From positions 1 through 32,383 of IMG/VR virus record IMGVR_UViG_3300019776_001115: 32,383 nt of DNA; one strand, written 5' to 3'. Numbering within the stretch: the stretch's first letter is position 1; every line of letters begins with the position of its first letter. Shown piece after piece: positions 7,798 through 15,303 of the stretch. A program made the position numbers and the translations under genes. This DNA comes from a virus. The notes under the pieces were generated by a model. The model was not told the DNA's origin and made no database searches. It was given only the letters and a program-made list of their open reading frames with translations.

Positions 7798-8006
7798 GAA
7801 CCGCAAAGCAACCCTATCGCTCATCCCTTGCTCGCTTACAACCAAACTCCATGGATGTGGAGGTCATCAAACGAGAGGGCTGGCAAGACGAGCACATTCT
7901 GGTTATCAGCGAAACCGATGAGCGGCTTAGTGAGTTCGAGCGTGAATGCGTTCGTCGCATTGGCAATCGACTCTACGGTTTTAAGGCTCAGGTGCACGAT
8001 GAATGA
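7794..8006 (+). CDS. Hypothetical small phage protein
   Basis: A 70-residue, charged, soluble protein with no recognised domain. Residues 20-70 look like a small alpha/beta unit (MDVEVIKREGWQDEHILVIS, then a helix around RLSEFERECVRRIGNRLYGF). It starts in an ATGA overlap with the resolvase, with GGGGAG upstream, and overlaps the next gene by 8 bases, so it is translated as part of the same operon. Function is unknown. Confidence 0.65.
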   Translation: MRTAKQPYRSSLARLQPNSMDVEVIKREGWQDEHILVISETDERLSEFERECVRRIGNRLYGFKAQVHDE

Positions 8007-8388
8007 ATGGACCACTGAAACTGTGGCAACCCGTATCGTTCAGGCCAGTCGCACTGCACATCGCTTGCCTGCGGTTCGAGTACAGGCTCACTTTAACCTG
8101 TGGCCTGTGATCGTTCGAGGCGAGTTTGAGCGACTGGCAAACGATGACGTCCCCCTGTACCGTGTGCCACCTACACCTGCTGAGATCGAGCACATGCTTG
8201 AGGTCATGCGGTGGATGAAGTTTTTAAGCGTGGACGAGCGCAGGTTACTTTGGATGCGTGCTGATCGCTACGCATGGGATGAGATTGGAAGACGCTTTGG
8301 ATTGTGCCGCACATCAGCCTGGCGACATTGGAAGGCATCGATTCTGAAACTCGTTCAAGCCCTAAACGATCAACCAAGACAAAAATGA
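7999..8388 (+). CDS. DUF6362-like HTH protein, possible late-gene regulator
   Basis: A 129-residue protein. The N-terminal third is basic, and the centre has PPTPAEIEHMLEVMRWMKFL followed by VDERRLLWMRADRYAWDEIG. The end is a sigma region 4-like HTH (DEIGRRFGLCRTSAWRHWK). I recall this arrangement as DUF6362. I chose ATG 7999 because the longer frame from 7828 lies inside the preceding gene. It is the last gene before the 236-base control region that separates early from late genes, the same place as Q-, RinA- or ArpU-like late regulators in other siphoviruses. A role as late transcription activator is inference from fold and position. Confidence 0.7.
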   Translation: MNEWTTETVATRIVQASRTAHRLPAVRVQAHFNLWPVIVRGEFERLANDDVPLYRVPPTPAEIEHMLEVMRWMKFLSVDERRLLWMRADRYAWDEIGRRFGLCRTSAWRHWKASILKLVQALNDQPRQK

Positions 8389-8403
8389 ATCATTTTTACA
8401 GAG

Positions 8404-8435
8404 GAAGTTAGCGTGTTTTAGATGAAGTGAGCGTG
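8404..8435. promoter_or_regulatory. Pair of phased direct repeats (candidate activator sites)
   Basis: GAAGTTAGCGTG at 8404-8415 and GAAGTGAGCGTG at 8424-8435 match at 11 of 12 positions and are exactly 20 bases apart, about two helical turns. A further GCGTG occurs at 8472-8476. Same-face repeats upstream of a leader and terminator are what an activator-dependent promoter would show. The adjacent DUF6362-like HTH protein is the obvious candidate ligand. No convincing sigma-70 promoter is visible downstream, which fits activator dependence but is weak evidence. Confidence 0.4.
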
Positions 8436-8579
8436 CATCAAGGGCAATGCGAGTAATAGAGCGAAAAATACGCGTGCAACACTTTGGGGTGTTTTGAGAT
8501 AAGATTTCAGCTATCTTCTGGACAGAAGTGTGAGTGGGGAAAGCAACCCCTCAATCCACTTCCTCCAACACCCAAATTC
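8436..8579 (+). promoter_or_regulatory. Non-coding leader with small hairpins between early and late genes
   Basis: This stretch lies in the longest gene-free interval of the window (8389-8624). It contains a TTGAGATAAGATTT segment near 8494-8507 that could hold a -10 element. A perfect small stem-loop CTTCTGGACAGAAG follows (8516-8529), then a GGGG-aaagcaa-CCCC hairpin (about 8536-8551). Its 3' end runs into the strong terminator at 8580. Promoter plus short structured leader plus terminator is the layout of lambda pR'-tR', where the late antiterminator acts. It could also encode a short regulatory RNA. No ORF here has a ribosome-binding site. Confidence 0.4.
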
Positions 8580-8615
8580 AACCCGCCCGATCATCATGTC
8601 TGGCGGGTTTTCTTT
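8580..8615 (+). terminator. Rho-independent terminator before the methyltransferase gene
   Basis: AACCCGCC at 8580-8587 pairs with GGCGGGTT at 8602-8609 around a 14-base loop and is followed by TTCTTTTT. It ends only about 10 bases before the methyltransferase ATG at 8625, so it should uncouple that gene from early transcription unless transcription is antiterminated. The palindromic stem could also act on opposite-strand transcripts. Confidence 0.8.
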
Positions 8616-8624
8616 TTAAAACTC

Positions 8625-9866
8625 ATGAAGCCACTGACCCTCGAGTATCGCGCAGTTGATGCGTTGATCCCCTACATTCGAAATGCCAAACAACACCCTG
8701 ATGCACAGGTTGCACAAATTGCGGCAAGCATCCGTGAGTTTGGTTGGGGGTCCCCGATTCTGGTCGATGGGAGTAACAACGTGATCGCAGGCCACGGCAG
8801 ACTTCTTGCGGCGAGAAAGCTCGGCATGAGCGAAGTACCTGTGATTTCACTGGATCACCTGACCGACACTCAACGCCGGGCATTAATCCTGGCTGACAAC
8901 AAGATCAGCGAAAACGCCTCCTGGGAAAACGATCTCCTTGGTCTGGAGTTGGCAGAACTTAAGGATGCCGGATTTGATCTGGCACTGACAGGCTTTTCAT
9001 CCGAAGAGTGGGATGCTCTCATTGCTGGCGAAGAGACCTCGGAAGATGGACTGACTGATGATGATGCCGTACCCGAGGTCACTGAAAACCCGATCTCACG
9101 CACTGGTGACATCTGGTTACTAGGTGAGCATAAGCTGATCTGTGGCGATGCAACCAAGTCTGAAGACTATCAGGCACTCCTGGGCGATGAGCTCGTTGAC
9201 ATGACCTTTACGGATCCGCCCTACAACGTGAACTACGCCAACACAGCCAAGGACAAAATGCGTGGCAAAAACCGTCCGATCTTGAACGACAACCTCGGGA
9301 TTGAGTTTGGAACCTTTTTGGTCGCTGCATGCAAGAACGTGCTCAACGTCACAAAAGGTGCGGTGTATATCGCCATGAGCTCAAGTGAGCTCGACACCCT
9401 TCAGGCTGCATTTCGTGAAGCCGGTGGTCGCTGGTCTACCTTCATCATCTGGGCAAAAAACACCTTCACCCTGGGTCGTGCCGATTACCAACGACAGTAC
9501 GAACCCATCCTCTATGGCTGGCGTGAAGGGGCTGATCATTTCTGGTGTGGCGCAAGGGACCAGGGTGACGTATGGAACATTAAAAAACCGCACAAGAACG
9601 ATCTGCACCCAACAATGAAACCAGTTGAACTGGTCGAGCGTGCTGTGCGCAACAGCAGCAAAACCAAAGATCTTGTACTGGATCCCTTCGGTGGATCAGG
9701 CACTACCCTCATCGCCTGCGAGAAGGCCGGAAGACGCGCCCGACTCATCGAGCTCGATCCAAAGTACGTCGATGTGATCGTCAAGCGTTGGCAAGAATTC
9801 ACTGGCCTGGAAGCAAAACGCGCCACGGATGGCGCGGTGTTTAGTGAGTTAAACAATGCCACTTAG
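8625..9866 (+). CDS. ParB/Srx-domain fused DNA methyltransferase (beta class)
   Basis: A 413-residue two-domain protein. Residues about 1-95 are a ParB N-terminal-like domain (ALIPYIRNAKQHPDAQVAQI, VIAGHGRLLAARKLG). The methylase domain has motif IV DPPY at residues 197-200 and the SAM-binding motif I DPFGGSGTT at about 353-361 near the C terminus. This IV-before-I order defines the beta class, which includes CcrM-like adenine methylases. I chose ATG 8625 because the domain starts there and the longer frame runs back through the terminator. No clear Shine-Dalgarno precedes this ATG. There is no cognate restriction gene, so it is probably an orphan methylase that protects phage DNA or tunes gene expression. 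The recognition site cannot be read from sequence. Confidence 0.92.
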   Translation: MKPLTLEYRAVDALIPYIRNAKQHPDAQVAQIAASIREFGWGSPILVDGSNNVIAGHGRLLAARKLGMSEVPVISLDHLTDTQRRALILADNKISENASWENDLLGLELAELKDAGFDLALTGFSSEEWDALIAGEETSEDGLTDDDAVPEVTENPISRTGDIWLLGEHKLICGDATKSEDYQALLGDELVDMTFTDPPYNVNYANTAKDKMRGKNRPILNDNLGIEFGTFLVAACKNVLNVTKGAVYIAMSSSELDTLQAAFREAGGRWSTFIIWAKNTFTLGRADYQRQYEPILYGWREGADHFWCGARDQGDVWNIKKPHKNDLHPTMKPVELVERAVRNSSKTKDLVLDPFGGSGTTLIACEKAGRRARLIELDPKYVDVIVKRWQEFTGLEAKRATDGAVFSELNNAT

Positions 9867-9867
9867 A

Positions 9868-10344
9868 TTAAGTCGCAATTCGATATATACGTTCAGAACC
9901 CGATTCTTTAGTCGAGGTTATAAGCAAGCCAAGTTTCTTCTTTAATGAACCGGCAAACGCTCCACGAACCGTATGCTTCTGCCAGCCCGTAGCTTCACAG
10001 AGCTGTTGAATCGTTGCACCTTCTGGACGCTTGAGTAATTCGATGATCTTGGCCTGTTTGCTATTTTCACGTGAAACTGAAGTCGATGCGTTCTTAACTA
10101 AAGATTCAACAGTTTGCTTGTTAACAGGGCTTTTACGGGGCACGCCAAGCGCCTCGTAACCTGCGGCGCTAATGAACCAGTTGTTACGTTTGCTTGTGAT
10201 CAGTCCACGATTAGCAAGTCCGTCGATGACCTTTTGACGAGCACCACCTTTGATTGACTCTGGGAACCAGACGATCTTACCCTCTGTGTTCTCGTGAGCA
10301 TGAGAGAGAACTAATTGTTGATTGGCTGTCAGGCTTGTGGACAT
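9868..10344 (-). CDS. DUF3489-like protein on the opposite strand
   Basis: A 158-residue protein. The N-terminal half resembles a winged helix (LTANQQLVLSHAHENTEGKI, then KVIDGLANRGLITSKRNNWF). The C-terminal part (KQAKIIELLKRPEGATIQQL, then WQKHTVRGAFAGSLKKKLGL) is the domain I recall as DUF3489, common in proteobacterial prophages. I chose the start at 10344 because AAGGAG lies about 6 bases before it; an upstream ATG at 10392 is less likely. Its stop is 1 base from the methyltransferase stop, so the genes converge. Its separate orientation marks it as a moron-type cargo gene. Function is unknown; DNA binding is likely. Confidence 0.8.
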   Translation of the reverse strand: MSTSLTANQQLVLSHAHENTEGKIVWFPESIKGGARQKVIDGLANRGLITSKRNNWFISAAGYEALGVPRKSPVNKQTVESLVKNASTSVSRENSKQAKIIELLKRPEGATIQQLCEATGWQKHTVRGAFAGSLKKKLGLLITSTKESGSERIYRIAT

Positions 10345-10452
10345 GTTGATCTCCTTAGGGATCGGTTGATAGTGTTCGTATGAACGCTTCATTCCACAGA
10401 TAAGCCAAGTCTTTTTAGATTATTCAAATTTATTTGCTTAAACCGTTGACTA

Positions 10453-10818
10453 ATGCCAGTTAGTGCACCCACACCCTGTCGACATCCGGCTTGCCATGTA
10501 TTACTGAAAACTCCCGGATTATGCTCAGAACACCGTGGTTCAGTGCACCGAGATTATGGTCGCGCCCGTCGTGGGTTTGATAGTGAAAGAAACTTTTATC
10601 AATCATCTCGGTGGAGATCAGTGAGGGCAGCCTTCTTACGCGAGCATCCCGTTTGCAGGGCTTGCGAGGCGCTTGGTTGCTTGATTCCTGCAGTCGTAGT
10701 CGATCATATCCAACCGCTTAAACAAAACGGTTCACGCTTTGATTGGTCAAACCTTCAAGCCCTATGCGTGTCTTGTCATAACCGTAAAACGGCTCGCGAG
10801 ACCGCCCTTAAGCGTTAG
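10453..10818 (+). CDS. HNH endonuclease of the packaging region
   Basis: A 121-residue HNH protein with paired cysteines: PCRHPACHVLLKTPGLCSEH at the N terminus, then VCRACEALGC, VVVDHIQPLKQNGSRFDWSN and LQALCVSCHNRKTARE. The two CxxC pairs and the DH...N...H residues match the zinc-stabilised HNH core of phages in which the enzyme is encoded beside the terminase (HK97 gp74 type). There it supports genome cutting during packaging. No clear Shine-Dalgarno precedes the ATG. Here it is separated from terS by an inserted toxin-antitoxin pair, and its last 11 bases overlap the antitoxin 3' end. Confidence 0.88.
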   Translation: MPVSAPTPCRHPACHVLLKTPGLCSEHRGSVHRDYGRARRGFDSERNFYQSSRWRSVRAAFLREHPVCRACEALGCLIPAVVVDHIQPLKQNGSRFDWSNLQALCVSCHNRKTARETALKR

Positions 10819-11110
10819 AAGCAGGTTGAGCATGCAGGCGAATACCCAACGCGGAGGTGACCTTGAGTATTGTTGCAAAGCTTGGATTACCCTCACCTGA
10901 TAAAGCTTTGTAGAGACTTTCACGTCCCAAGCCAGTATCGCGTGAGAGCTGTGACATTCCCTTGGCACGAGCAATGTTGCCTAGGGCTTTGGCGAGAAAT
11001 GCTGCATCATCGCCTGCTTCTTGAAGACAAGCTTCCAGGTAAAGAGCCATGTCTTCTTCCGTTTTGAGATGCTCAGCACTATCCCATTTGCGAAGTTTGA
11101 GAGTTTTCAT
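10808..11110 (-). CDS. HigA-like HTH antitoxin (addiction module antidote)
   Basis: A 100-residue protein in the layout of the 'putative addiction module antidote' family: MALYLEACLQEAGDDAAFLA, KALGNIARAKGMSQLSRDTG, then LGRESLYKALSGEGNPSFAT. The central part is a Cro/C1-type HTH. It follows the toxin gene with a 3-base gap, the usual toxin-first order of HigBA-type systems. The antitoxin would neutralise the toxin by binding it and would repress the operon through the two palindromes at 11420-11459. Its 3' end overlaps the HNH gene by 11 bases. Confidence 0.88.
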   Translation of the reverse strand: MKTLKLRKWDSAEHLKTEEDMALYLEACLQEAGDDAAFLAKALGNIARAKGMSQLSRDTGLGRESLYKALSGEGNPSFATILKVTSALGIRLHAQPASNA

Positions 11111-11113
11111 TGA

Positions 11114-11410
11114 TCACTCCTTAATTTGTTGTGCAAGCCCGAGGGCTGTTTTGATATCTTTATCCTGCGAACTTTTATCACCACCTGCTAACAAAATGAC
11201 AATCTCCATCCCACGCTGCGCGAAATACACGCGATAGCCTGGACCGTAATGGATTCGCATTTCAGATACCCCTTCACCGATAGGTTTGCAGTCCCCGAAG
11301 TTACCTTCCTCGGCACGATCGATGCGGGCTTGAATCCTTCGAGCAGCTTGCTTATCTCGTAAAGACTCAAACCACACGTCAAACTCCTCGGTGGTGTAGA
11401 TCGCTTTCAT
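11114..11410 (-). CDS. HigB/RelE-ParE superfamily toxin
   Basis: A 98-residue toxin of the phage Gp49/HigB-like killer family. Landmarks are an AIYTTEEFDVWFESLRD start, RRIQARIDRAEEGNFGDCKP, then the conserved EMRIHYGPGYRVYF strand pair and IVILLAGGDKSSQDKDI near the end. RelE-type members cleave mRNA at the ribosome and ParE-type members poison gyrase; sequence alone does not decide here. I chose ATG 11410 because an upstream ATG at 11449 would fall inside the promoter/operator region. There is almost no room for a leader: a promoter with -10 near 11423-11428 would give about a 6-base leader, so the mRNA may be nearly leaderless. Confidence 0.88.
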   Translation of the reverse strand: MKAIYTTEEFDVWFESLRDKQAARRIQARIDRAEEGNFGDCKPIGEGVSEMRIHYGPGYRVYFAQRGMEIVILLAGGDKSSQDKDIKTALGLAQQIKE

Positions 11411-11419
11411 ATAGAAATC

Positions 11420-11459
11420 TGTATTAAATAAGATACACAAATGTATCAAATAGGATACA
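11420..11459 (-). promoter_or_regulatory. Tandem palindromic operators and promoter of the toxin-antitoxin pair
   Basis: Two 18-base near-identical palindromes, TGTATTAAATAAGATACA (11420-11437) and TGTATCAAATAGGATACA (11442-11459), are 22 bases apart centre to centre, two helical turns. Arms are TGTATC/GATACA. On the minus strand a -35-like TTGATA (11444-11449) is followed by TTTAAT (11423-11428, 15-base spacer) or TAATAC (11421-11426, 17-base spacer). The promoter is therefore buried in the operators, as expected for autorepression by an HTH antitoxin. Binding is inferred; the repeats are directly visible. Confidence 0.7.
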
Positions 11460-11478
11460 TACTGTCAACTCTCTACAC

Positions 11479-11575
11479 CCCCCTAGGGGGTATTAATCCC
11501 TACGGTTTGCTCGTTGTGATGCGTGCCCGTAATCAAATTTTTGCGCGTGCAAAATGAAACAAGGGGGGGATCCCC
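11479..11575. promoter_or_regulatory. Region before terS with two G/C palindromes (candidate cos or leader)
   Basis: CCCCCTAGGGGG (11479-11490) and GGGGATCCCC (11566-11575) flank an A/T-containing stretch with GCGTGCAAAA near 11545. G/C-rich symmetric sites beside terS are typical of cos regions in HK97-like phages, where the HNH protein and terminase act. No cohesive end can be proved from one strand of sequence, and such palindromes can also be RNA structures. A promoter for the late packaging genes could also lie here. Confidence 0.25.
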
Positions 11576-11589
11576 AAAATGGAATATCT

Positions 11590-12051
11590 ATGGCTGGTCG
11601 AAAGCCACTTCCCACTGCTGTAAAGAAAATCAAAGGGACACTTCAAAAGTGCCGTACTAATTTAAGAGAACCAAAGCCTGAGGGTGAATTAGTCGACCCT
11701 CCTGACTACATGCCTGAAGGAGCCAAATCTGCTTGGCGGTATGCCTTGGAGTGTGCGCCACCACATTTGCTTAAACGACTGGATATGTCGGTACTAGAGG
11801 TTTGGGCCTGCGCCGCTGATTTGTATAGAAAAGCGCAAACTGGCATAGCAAAGACTGGACTATTAGTTAAAGCACCTAATACAGGCGTACCCATGCAATC
11901 TCCATATCTTGCGATTGCAAACAAACAAGCTCAAATTATGACCAAAGCAGCAGTAGAGATGGGATTTACTCCTGCATCAAGATCTCGAGTTTCTCTACCT
12001 GTGGAGGCAACCGATGCGGATATGGATCCGTGGGCTGATATTGCAGGCTGA
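11590..12051 (+). CDS. Terminase small subunit (P27 family)
   Basis: A 153-residue protein with the P27/Terminase_4 layout: MAGRKPLPTAVKKIKGTLQK at the start, then PDYMPEGAKSAWRYALECAP, and a C-terminal NTGVPMQSPYLAIANKQ followed by MTKAAVEMGFTPASRSRV. TerS binds the packaging start site and hands DNA to TerL. I chose ATG 11590 because the family starts with this MAGRKP block; an ATG at 11554 would add 12 unlikely residues. It ends 5 bases before terL. The C terminus ends in an acidic DADMDPWADIAG stretch that could contact TerL. Confidence 0.92.
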   Translation: MAGRKPLPTAVKKIKGTLQKCRTNLREPKPEGELVDPPDYMPEGAKSAWRYALECAPPHLLKRLDMSVLEVWACAADLYRKAQTGIAKTGLLVKAPNTGVPMQSPYLAIANKQAQIMTKAAVEMGFTPASRSRVSLPVEATDADMDPWADIAG

Positions 12052-12056
12052 GTTGA

Positions 12057-13769
12057 ATGCCGTCAGAAAATTATGCAGCAGTGGCTAAACAATATGCCGA
12101 GGCTGTTGTTTCGGGTGAAATTCTCTCTTGTCATTGGGTGCAACTAGCATGTAAGCGTCAATTAAATGATTTAGCCAAATTCAAGGGTAAATCCAGTCCA
12201 TATCGTTTTAACCCTACGCTGAAAGATAAGAATGGCCGAAGCTTTGCTCCAGCAGACAATCTTTGCGGATTTATCGAACGACTGCCCCACGTTAAAGGTC
12301 CTCTGGCAGGAGAATTGATTAATCTTGAGCCCTGGCAGGTATTTATCCTTTCGACAGTGTTCGGATGGGTAAAAGAGGATGGCAAACGCAGATTTCGTCG
12401 CTCTTACATCGAAGTGCCAAGGGGTAACGCCAAATCCACCCTATCCTCTGCCCTCGCCTTATATATGCTGGCTGCAGATCGTGAGGGCGGTGCTGAGGTC
12501 TATTCTCTTGCCACTACACGTGATCAGGCTCGCATCGTGTTTGGTGATGCCCAGACCATGGCGCGCAAGAGCCCGGGATTTCGTAATCGATTTAATGTAA
12601 ATGTTGGCGCGCACAACATGAACGTGCTGGCCTCAGGATCGAAGTTTGAAGCACTTTCGGCTGAAGGATCAACGCTGGATGGTTTAAATATTCACTTTGG
12701 TTGTATCGATGAGCTGCACGCTCATAAAACCCGTACCGTATACGACGTTGTCGAGACGGGTACCGGCAAACGAGACAACTCGCTTTTATGGGTCATCACG
12801 ACAGCAGGTTCAAATCGCGCTGGAATTTGTTACGAAGTCAGAAGCTTTGTAACCAAACTACTAGATGGCGTCTTTGAAGATGACAGCCAGTTTGGGATTG
12901 TCTATGGGCTGGATGATGGAGATGATTGGACAAACGAAACATCTCTTATGAAAGCTAACCCGAACTGGGGCATCTCCGTTCGGTCTGAGATTCTGGTTCC
13001 CTTGCAAGCCAAGGCGATGCAGTTACCCAGTGCGGTCAATAACTTTAAGACCAAACACTTAAACGAATGGGTCAATGCAGACACCTCCTGGATGGATATG
13101 CGTGCCTGGGATACATGTGCCAATCCGGACCTGGATGTTGAGTCCTTTGTAGGTCAGCCCTGCTGGATTGGCTTGGACCTTGCAAGCAAAACTGACATCG
13201 CTGCACTTGTGATGGTATTTCAGCACCCCGAGATTGCAGATGCCTATGCGGTGTTTGGCAAGTACTACCTGCCCGAAGACACAGTCAACTCTGCTGGAAA
13301 TAGTCAGTACTCCGGTTGGATGCGTAGTGGTCGGCTTACTGTCACGCCCGGCAACGTCATCGACTTTAGCTGGATCGAGGCTGACCTCTTAGATCTGACA
13401 TCAAGATTTGCGGTGCAGGCTGTCGCCTTTGATCCATTTCAAGCAACGCAGCTCTCTACCAGGATGCTTGGTGAAGGGCTGCCCATGATTGAACTTCGCC
13501 CCACTGTATTGAATTTCTCAGAACCAATGAAAACCCTTGAAGCCCTAGTGCTTCAGAAAAAGCTCATTCACGATGGCGACCCCGTTCTTGGCTGGATGGC
13601 CAGTAACGTTGTGGCCCATCTGGATGCAAAAGACAATATTTACCCTCGTAAGGAGCGGGCAGAAAACAAAATCGACGGCATTGTGGCACTGATTATGGCG
13701 ATTTCACGCGCGATCAAACCGGGAGAATCGGTTGTGCTGGGTGCGGATTATGAATTGTTGATGCTCTGA
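12057..13769 (+). CDS. Terminase large subunit (HK97-type, Terminase_1)
   Basis: A 570-residue packaging motor. The N-terminal ATPase shows Walker A VPRGNAKST near residue 121, Walker B FGCIDELHAHK near 216 and the coupling-type VITTAGSN near 245. The nuclease domain has the first acidic position in WIGLDLASKTDIA near residue 370 and a later VAFDPFQATQLSTRML stretch near 460. It drives ATP-powered DNA translocation into the prohead at the portal and cuts the genome. Length and motif order are normal for the family. The portal start follows after 4 bases. Confidence 0.95.
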   Translation: MPSENYAAVAKQYAEAVVSGEILSCHWVQLACKRQLNDLAKFKGKSSPYRFNPTLKDKNGRSFAPADNLCGFIERLPHVKGPLAGELINLEPWQVFILSTVFGWVKEDGKRRFRRSYIEVPRGNAKSTLSSALALYMLAADREGGAEVYSLATTRDQARIVFGDAQTMARKSPGFRNRFNVNVGAHNMNVLASGSKFEALSAEGSTLDGLNIHFGCIDELHAHKTRTVYDVVETGTGKRDNSLLWVITTAGSNRAGICYEVRSFVTKLLDGVFEDDSQFGIVYGLDDGDDWTNETSLMKANPNWGISVRSEILVPLQAKAMQLPSAVNNFKTKHLNEWVNADTSWMDMRAWDTCANPDLDVESFVGQPCWIGLDLASKTDIAALVMVFQHPEIADAYAVFGKYYLPEDTVNSAGNSQYSGWMRSGRLTVTPGNVIDFSWIEADLLDLTSRFAVQAVAFDPFQATQLSTRMLGEGLPMIELRPTVLNFSEPMKTLEALVLQKKLIHDGDPVLGWMASNVVAHLDAKDNIYPRKERAENKIDGIVALIMAISRAIKPGESVVLGADYELLML

Positions 13770-13773
13770 GCCA

Positions 13774-15303
13774 ATGGGGATATTCAATTTCTTTGATCGC
13801 TTTCGTGCTTCCAGTGATGATCGGTCAGCCGGTGGGGATTTCTTCTTTGAACCGGTCGCGACTCGCAGTGCAAGTGGTATGCGAGTCTCTGCCGATCGGG
13901 CCTTACGCCTATCAGCGGTTTACGCCTGTGTGCGCATCCTGTCTGAGACGATGGCTTCGTTGCCCATTGTCATTTATCGCCAACGAGCCGATGGCGGGAA
14001 GGATCGTGTAACCGACCACTGGCTCTATAACTTATTAGCCAGAAAGCCTAACCGATTTCAGAACCCATTTGAGTGGCGAGAGATGCTTCAAGGCCACCTT
14101 GCAATGAGGGGCAACGCGTTTTGTCAGATTATCTCCAATCTGAAAGGTGAAATTACTGAACTCATGCCTCTTCATCCCGATCATGTTCGGGTTGAAGTCA
14201 TGGAGAGCGGCGACTTTCGCTACAGGGTCAGACTCCAGAACGGGGAAGGAACCATCTTGCCCCGAGGTCGGGTCTGGCACTTAAGAGGCTTGTCCTCAGA
14301 TGGCTTGATGGGCATGAGTCCGATTGAGCTTGCCCGCGAGAGTCTGGGTATGGCGCTTGCCGCCCAGGACTATGGAGCGAGATTCTTTAGAAACGATGCA
14401 AAACCAACGGGTGGATGGATTGAATTTCCCGGAGCGTTTAAGGATGCCGAAGCTAAACGCATATTCAGGGACTCGTATCAGTCTGCCCAGGCAGGATCAA
14501 ACCGGGGCAAGGTCCTGGTGCTAGAGAACGGCATGAAGTTTCATGAAGTGGGTGTGACAAACAAGGATGCACAGTTTTTAGAACTGCGTAAGTTTCAGAT
14601 CACCGATATTGCCCGGTTGTTTCGGGTGCCGCCTCACATGATTGCCGATCTGGATCGGGCAACGTTTTCCAATATCGAGCAGCAAAGTCTGGAGTTTGTC
14701 ATGCACACCATGACGCCTTGGGCTGAACGCTGGGAAGCTTCGATTGAATCTGATCTCATGCTTGACGATGACAGGCTTGAGATTGAGTTTGATTTTGCCA
14801 ACCTCATGCGAGGTGATGCAGCGAGCCGCTCGGCTTACTACCAAAGCGGCATTCAAAACGGGTGGCTCACCCGTAACGAAGCGCGTATTGCAGAAAATCT
14901 CAACCCGCTGCAAGGACTGGATCAACCTTTACGCCCTCTGAACATGGCCGAGGAAGAAGATGCCGAAGAGGCCGAGCAAGAACAAGATGATGGTCAAGCG
15001 CCTGGCAAAGCGCCGGGCAAAGAGCAAGATGACTCAGAACCAGCAGATAGTACAAACCCACCCTCCTCTCCCATGGATCAGGAGCTAAGCCTGCGATTTC
15101 GCATGCTGGTGCAGTCCACTGCAAGCAGGCTTGCTCGACGAATAGCCAAAAAAGGCTCGATCGGTATCAAAGAGATTGAACTTATTGCTCAATCCTTTGG
15201 ATTTGATCACGCATACGTCTCTATATGGGCAGAACAACAAACCCAGCCTCTGCTGGAAAAACCTCTGACAGATTCACTTATTCAATTTGGATTGAACCGA
15301 TGA
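13774..15303 (+). CDS. Phage portal protein (HK97 family)
   Basis: A 509-residue portal protein. Family hallmarks include LRLSAVYACVRILSETMASL near residues 45-64, LPIVIYRQ, HWLYNLLARKPNRFQNPFEW, LRGLSSDGLMGMSPIELARE and FRVPPHMIADLDRATFSNIE. Twelve copies form the ring through which DNA enters the head and to which the tail joins. The last about 120 residues are an acidic, Glu/Asp/Gln-rich linker (AEEEDAEEAEQEQDDGQAPG) followed by a helical end, longer than in the shortest portals. The stop overlaps the protease start as ATGA. Confidence 0.94.
   Translation: MGIFNFFDRFRASSDDRSAGGDFFFEPVATRSASGMRVSADRALRLSAVYACVRILSETMASLPIVIYRQRADGGKDRVTDHWLYNLLARKPNRFQNPFEWREMLQGHLAMRGNAFCQIISNLKGEITELMPLHPDHVRVEVMESGDFRYRVRLQNGEGTILPRGRVWHLRGLSSDGLMGMSPIELARESLGMALAAQDYGARFFRNDAKPTGGWIEFPGAFKDAEAKRIFRDSYQSAQAGSNRGKVLVLENGMKFHEVGVTNKDAQFLELRKFQITDIARLFRVPPHMIADLDRATFSNIEQQSLEFVMHTMTPWAERWEASIESDLMLDDDRLEIEFDFANLMRGDAASRSAYYQSGIQNGWLTRNEARIAENLNPLQGLDQPLRPLNMAEEEDAEEAEQEQDDGQAPGKAPGKEQDDSEPADSTNPPSSPMDQELSLRFRMLVQSTASRLARRIAKKGSIGIKEIELIAQSFGFDHAYVSIWAEQQTQPLLEKPLTDSLIQFGLNR

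Noticed and set aside
8484-8624. Upstream extension of the methyltransferase or a separate small ORF in the control region
   Set aside because: The frame reads through the terminator hairpin, has no ribosome-binding site and the ParB-like domain begins at 8625.
10345-10452. Promoter for the minus-strand DUF3489-like gene (TTGAAT ... TTATCT)
   Set aside because: The -10-like hexamer is poor and the spacer is 18 bases; not convincing enough to annotate.
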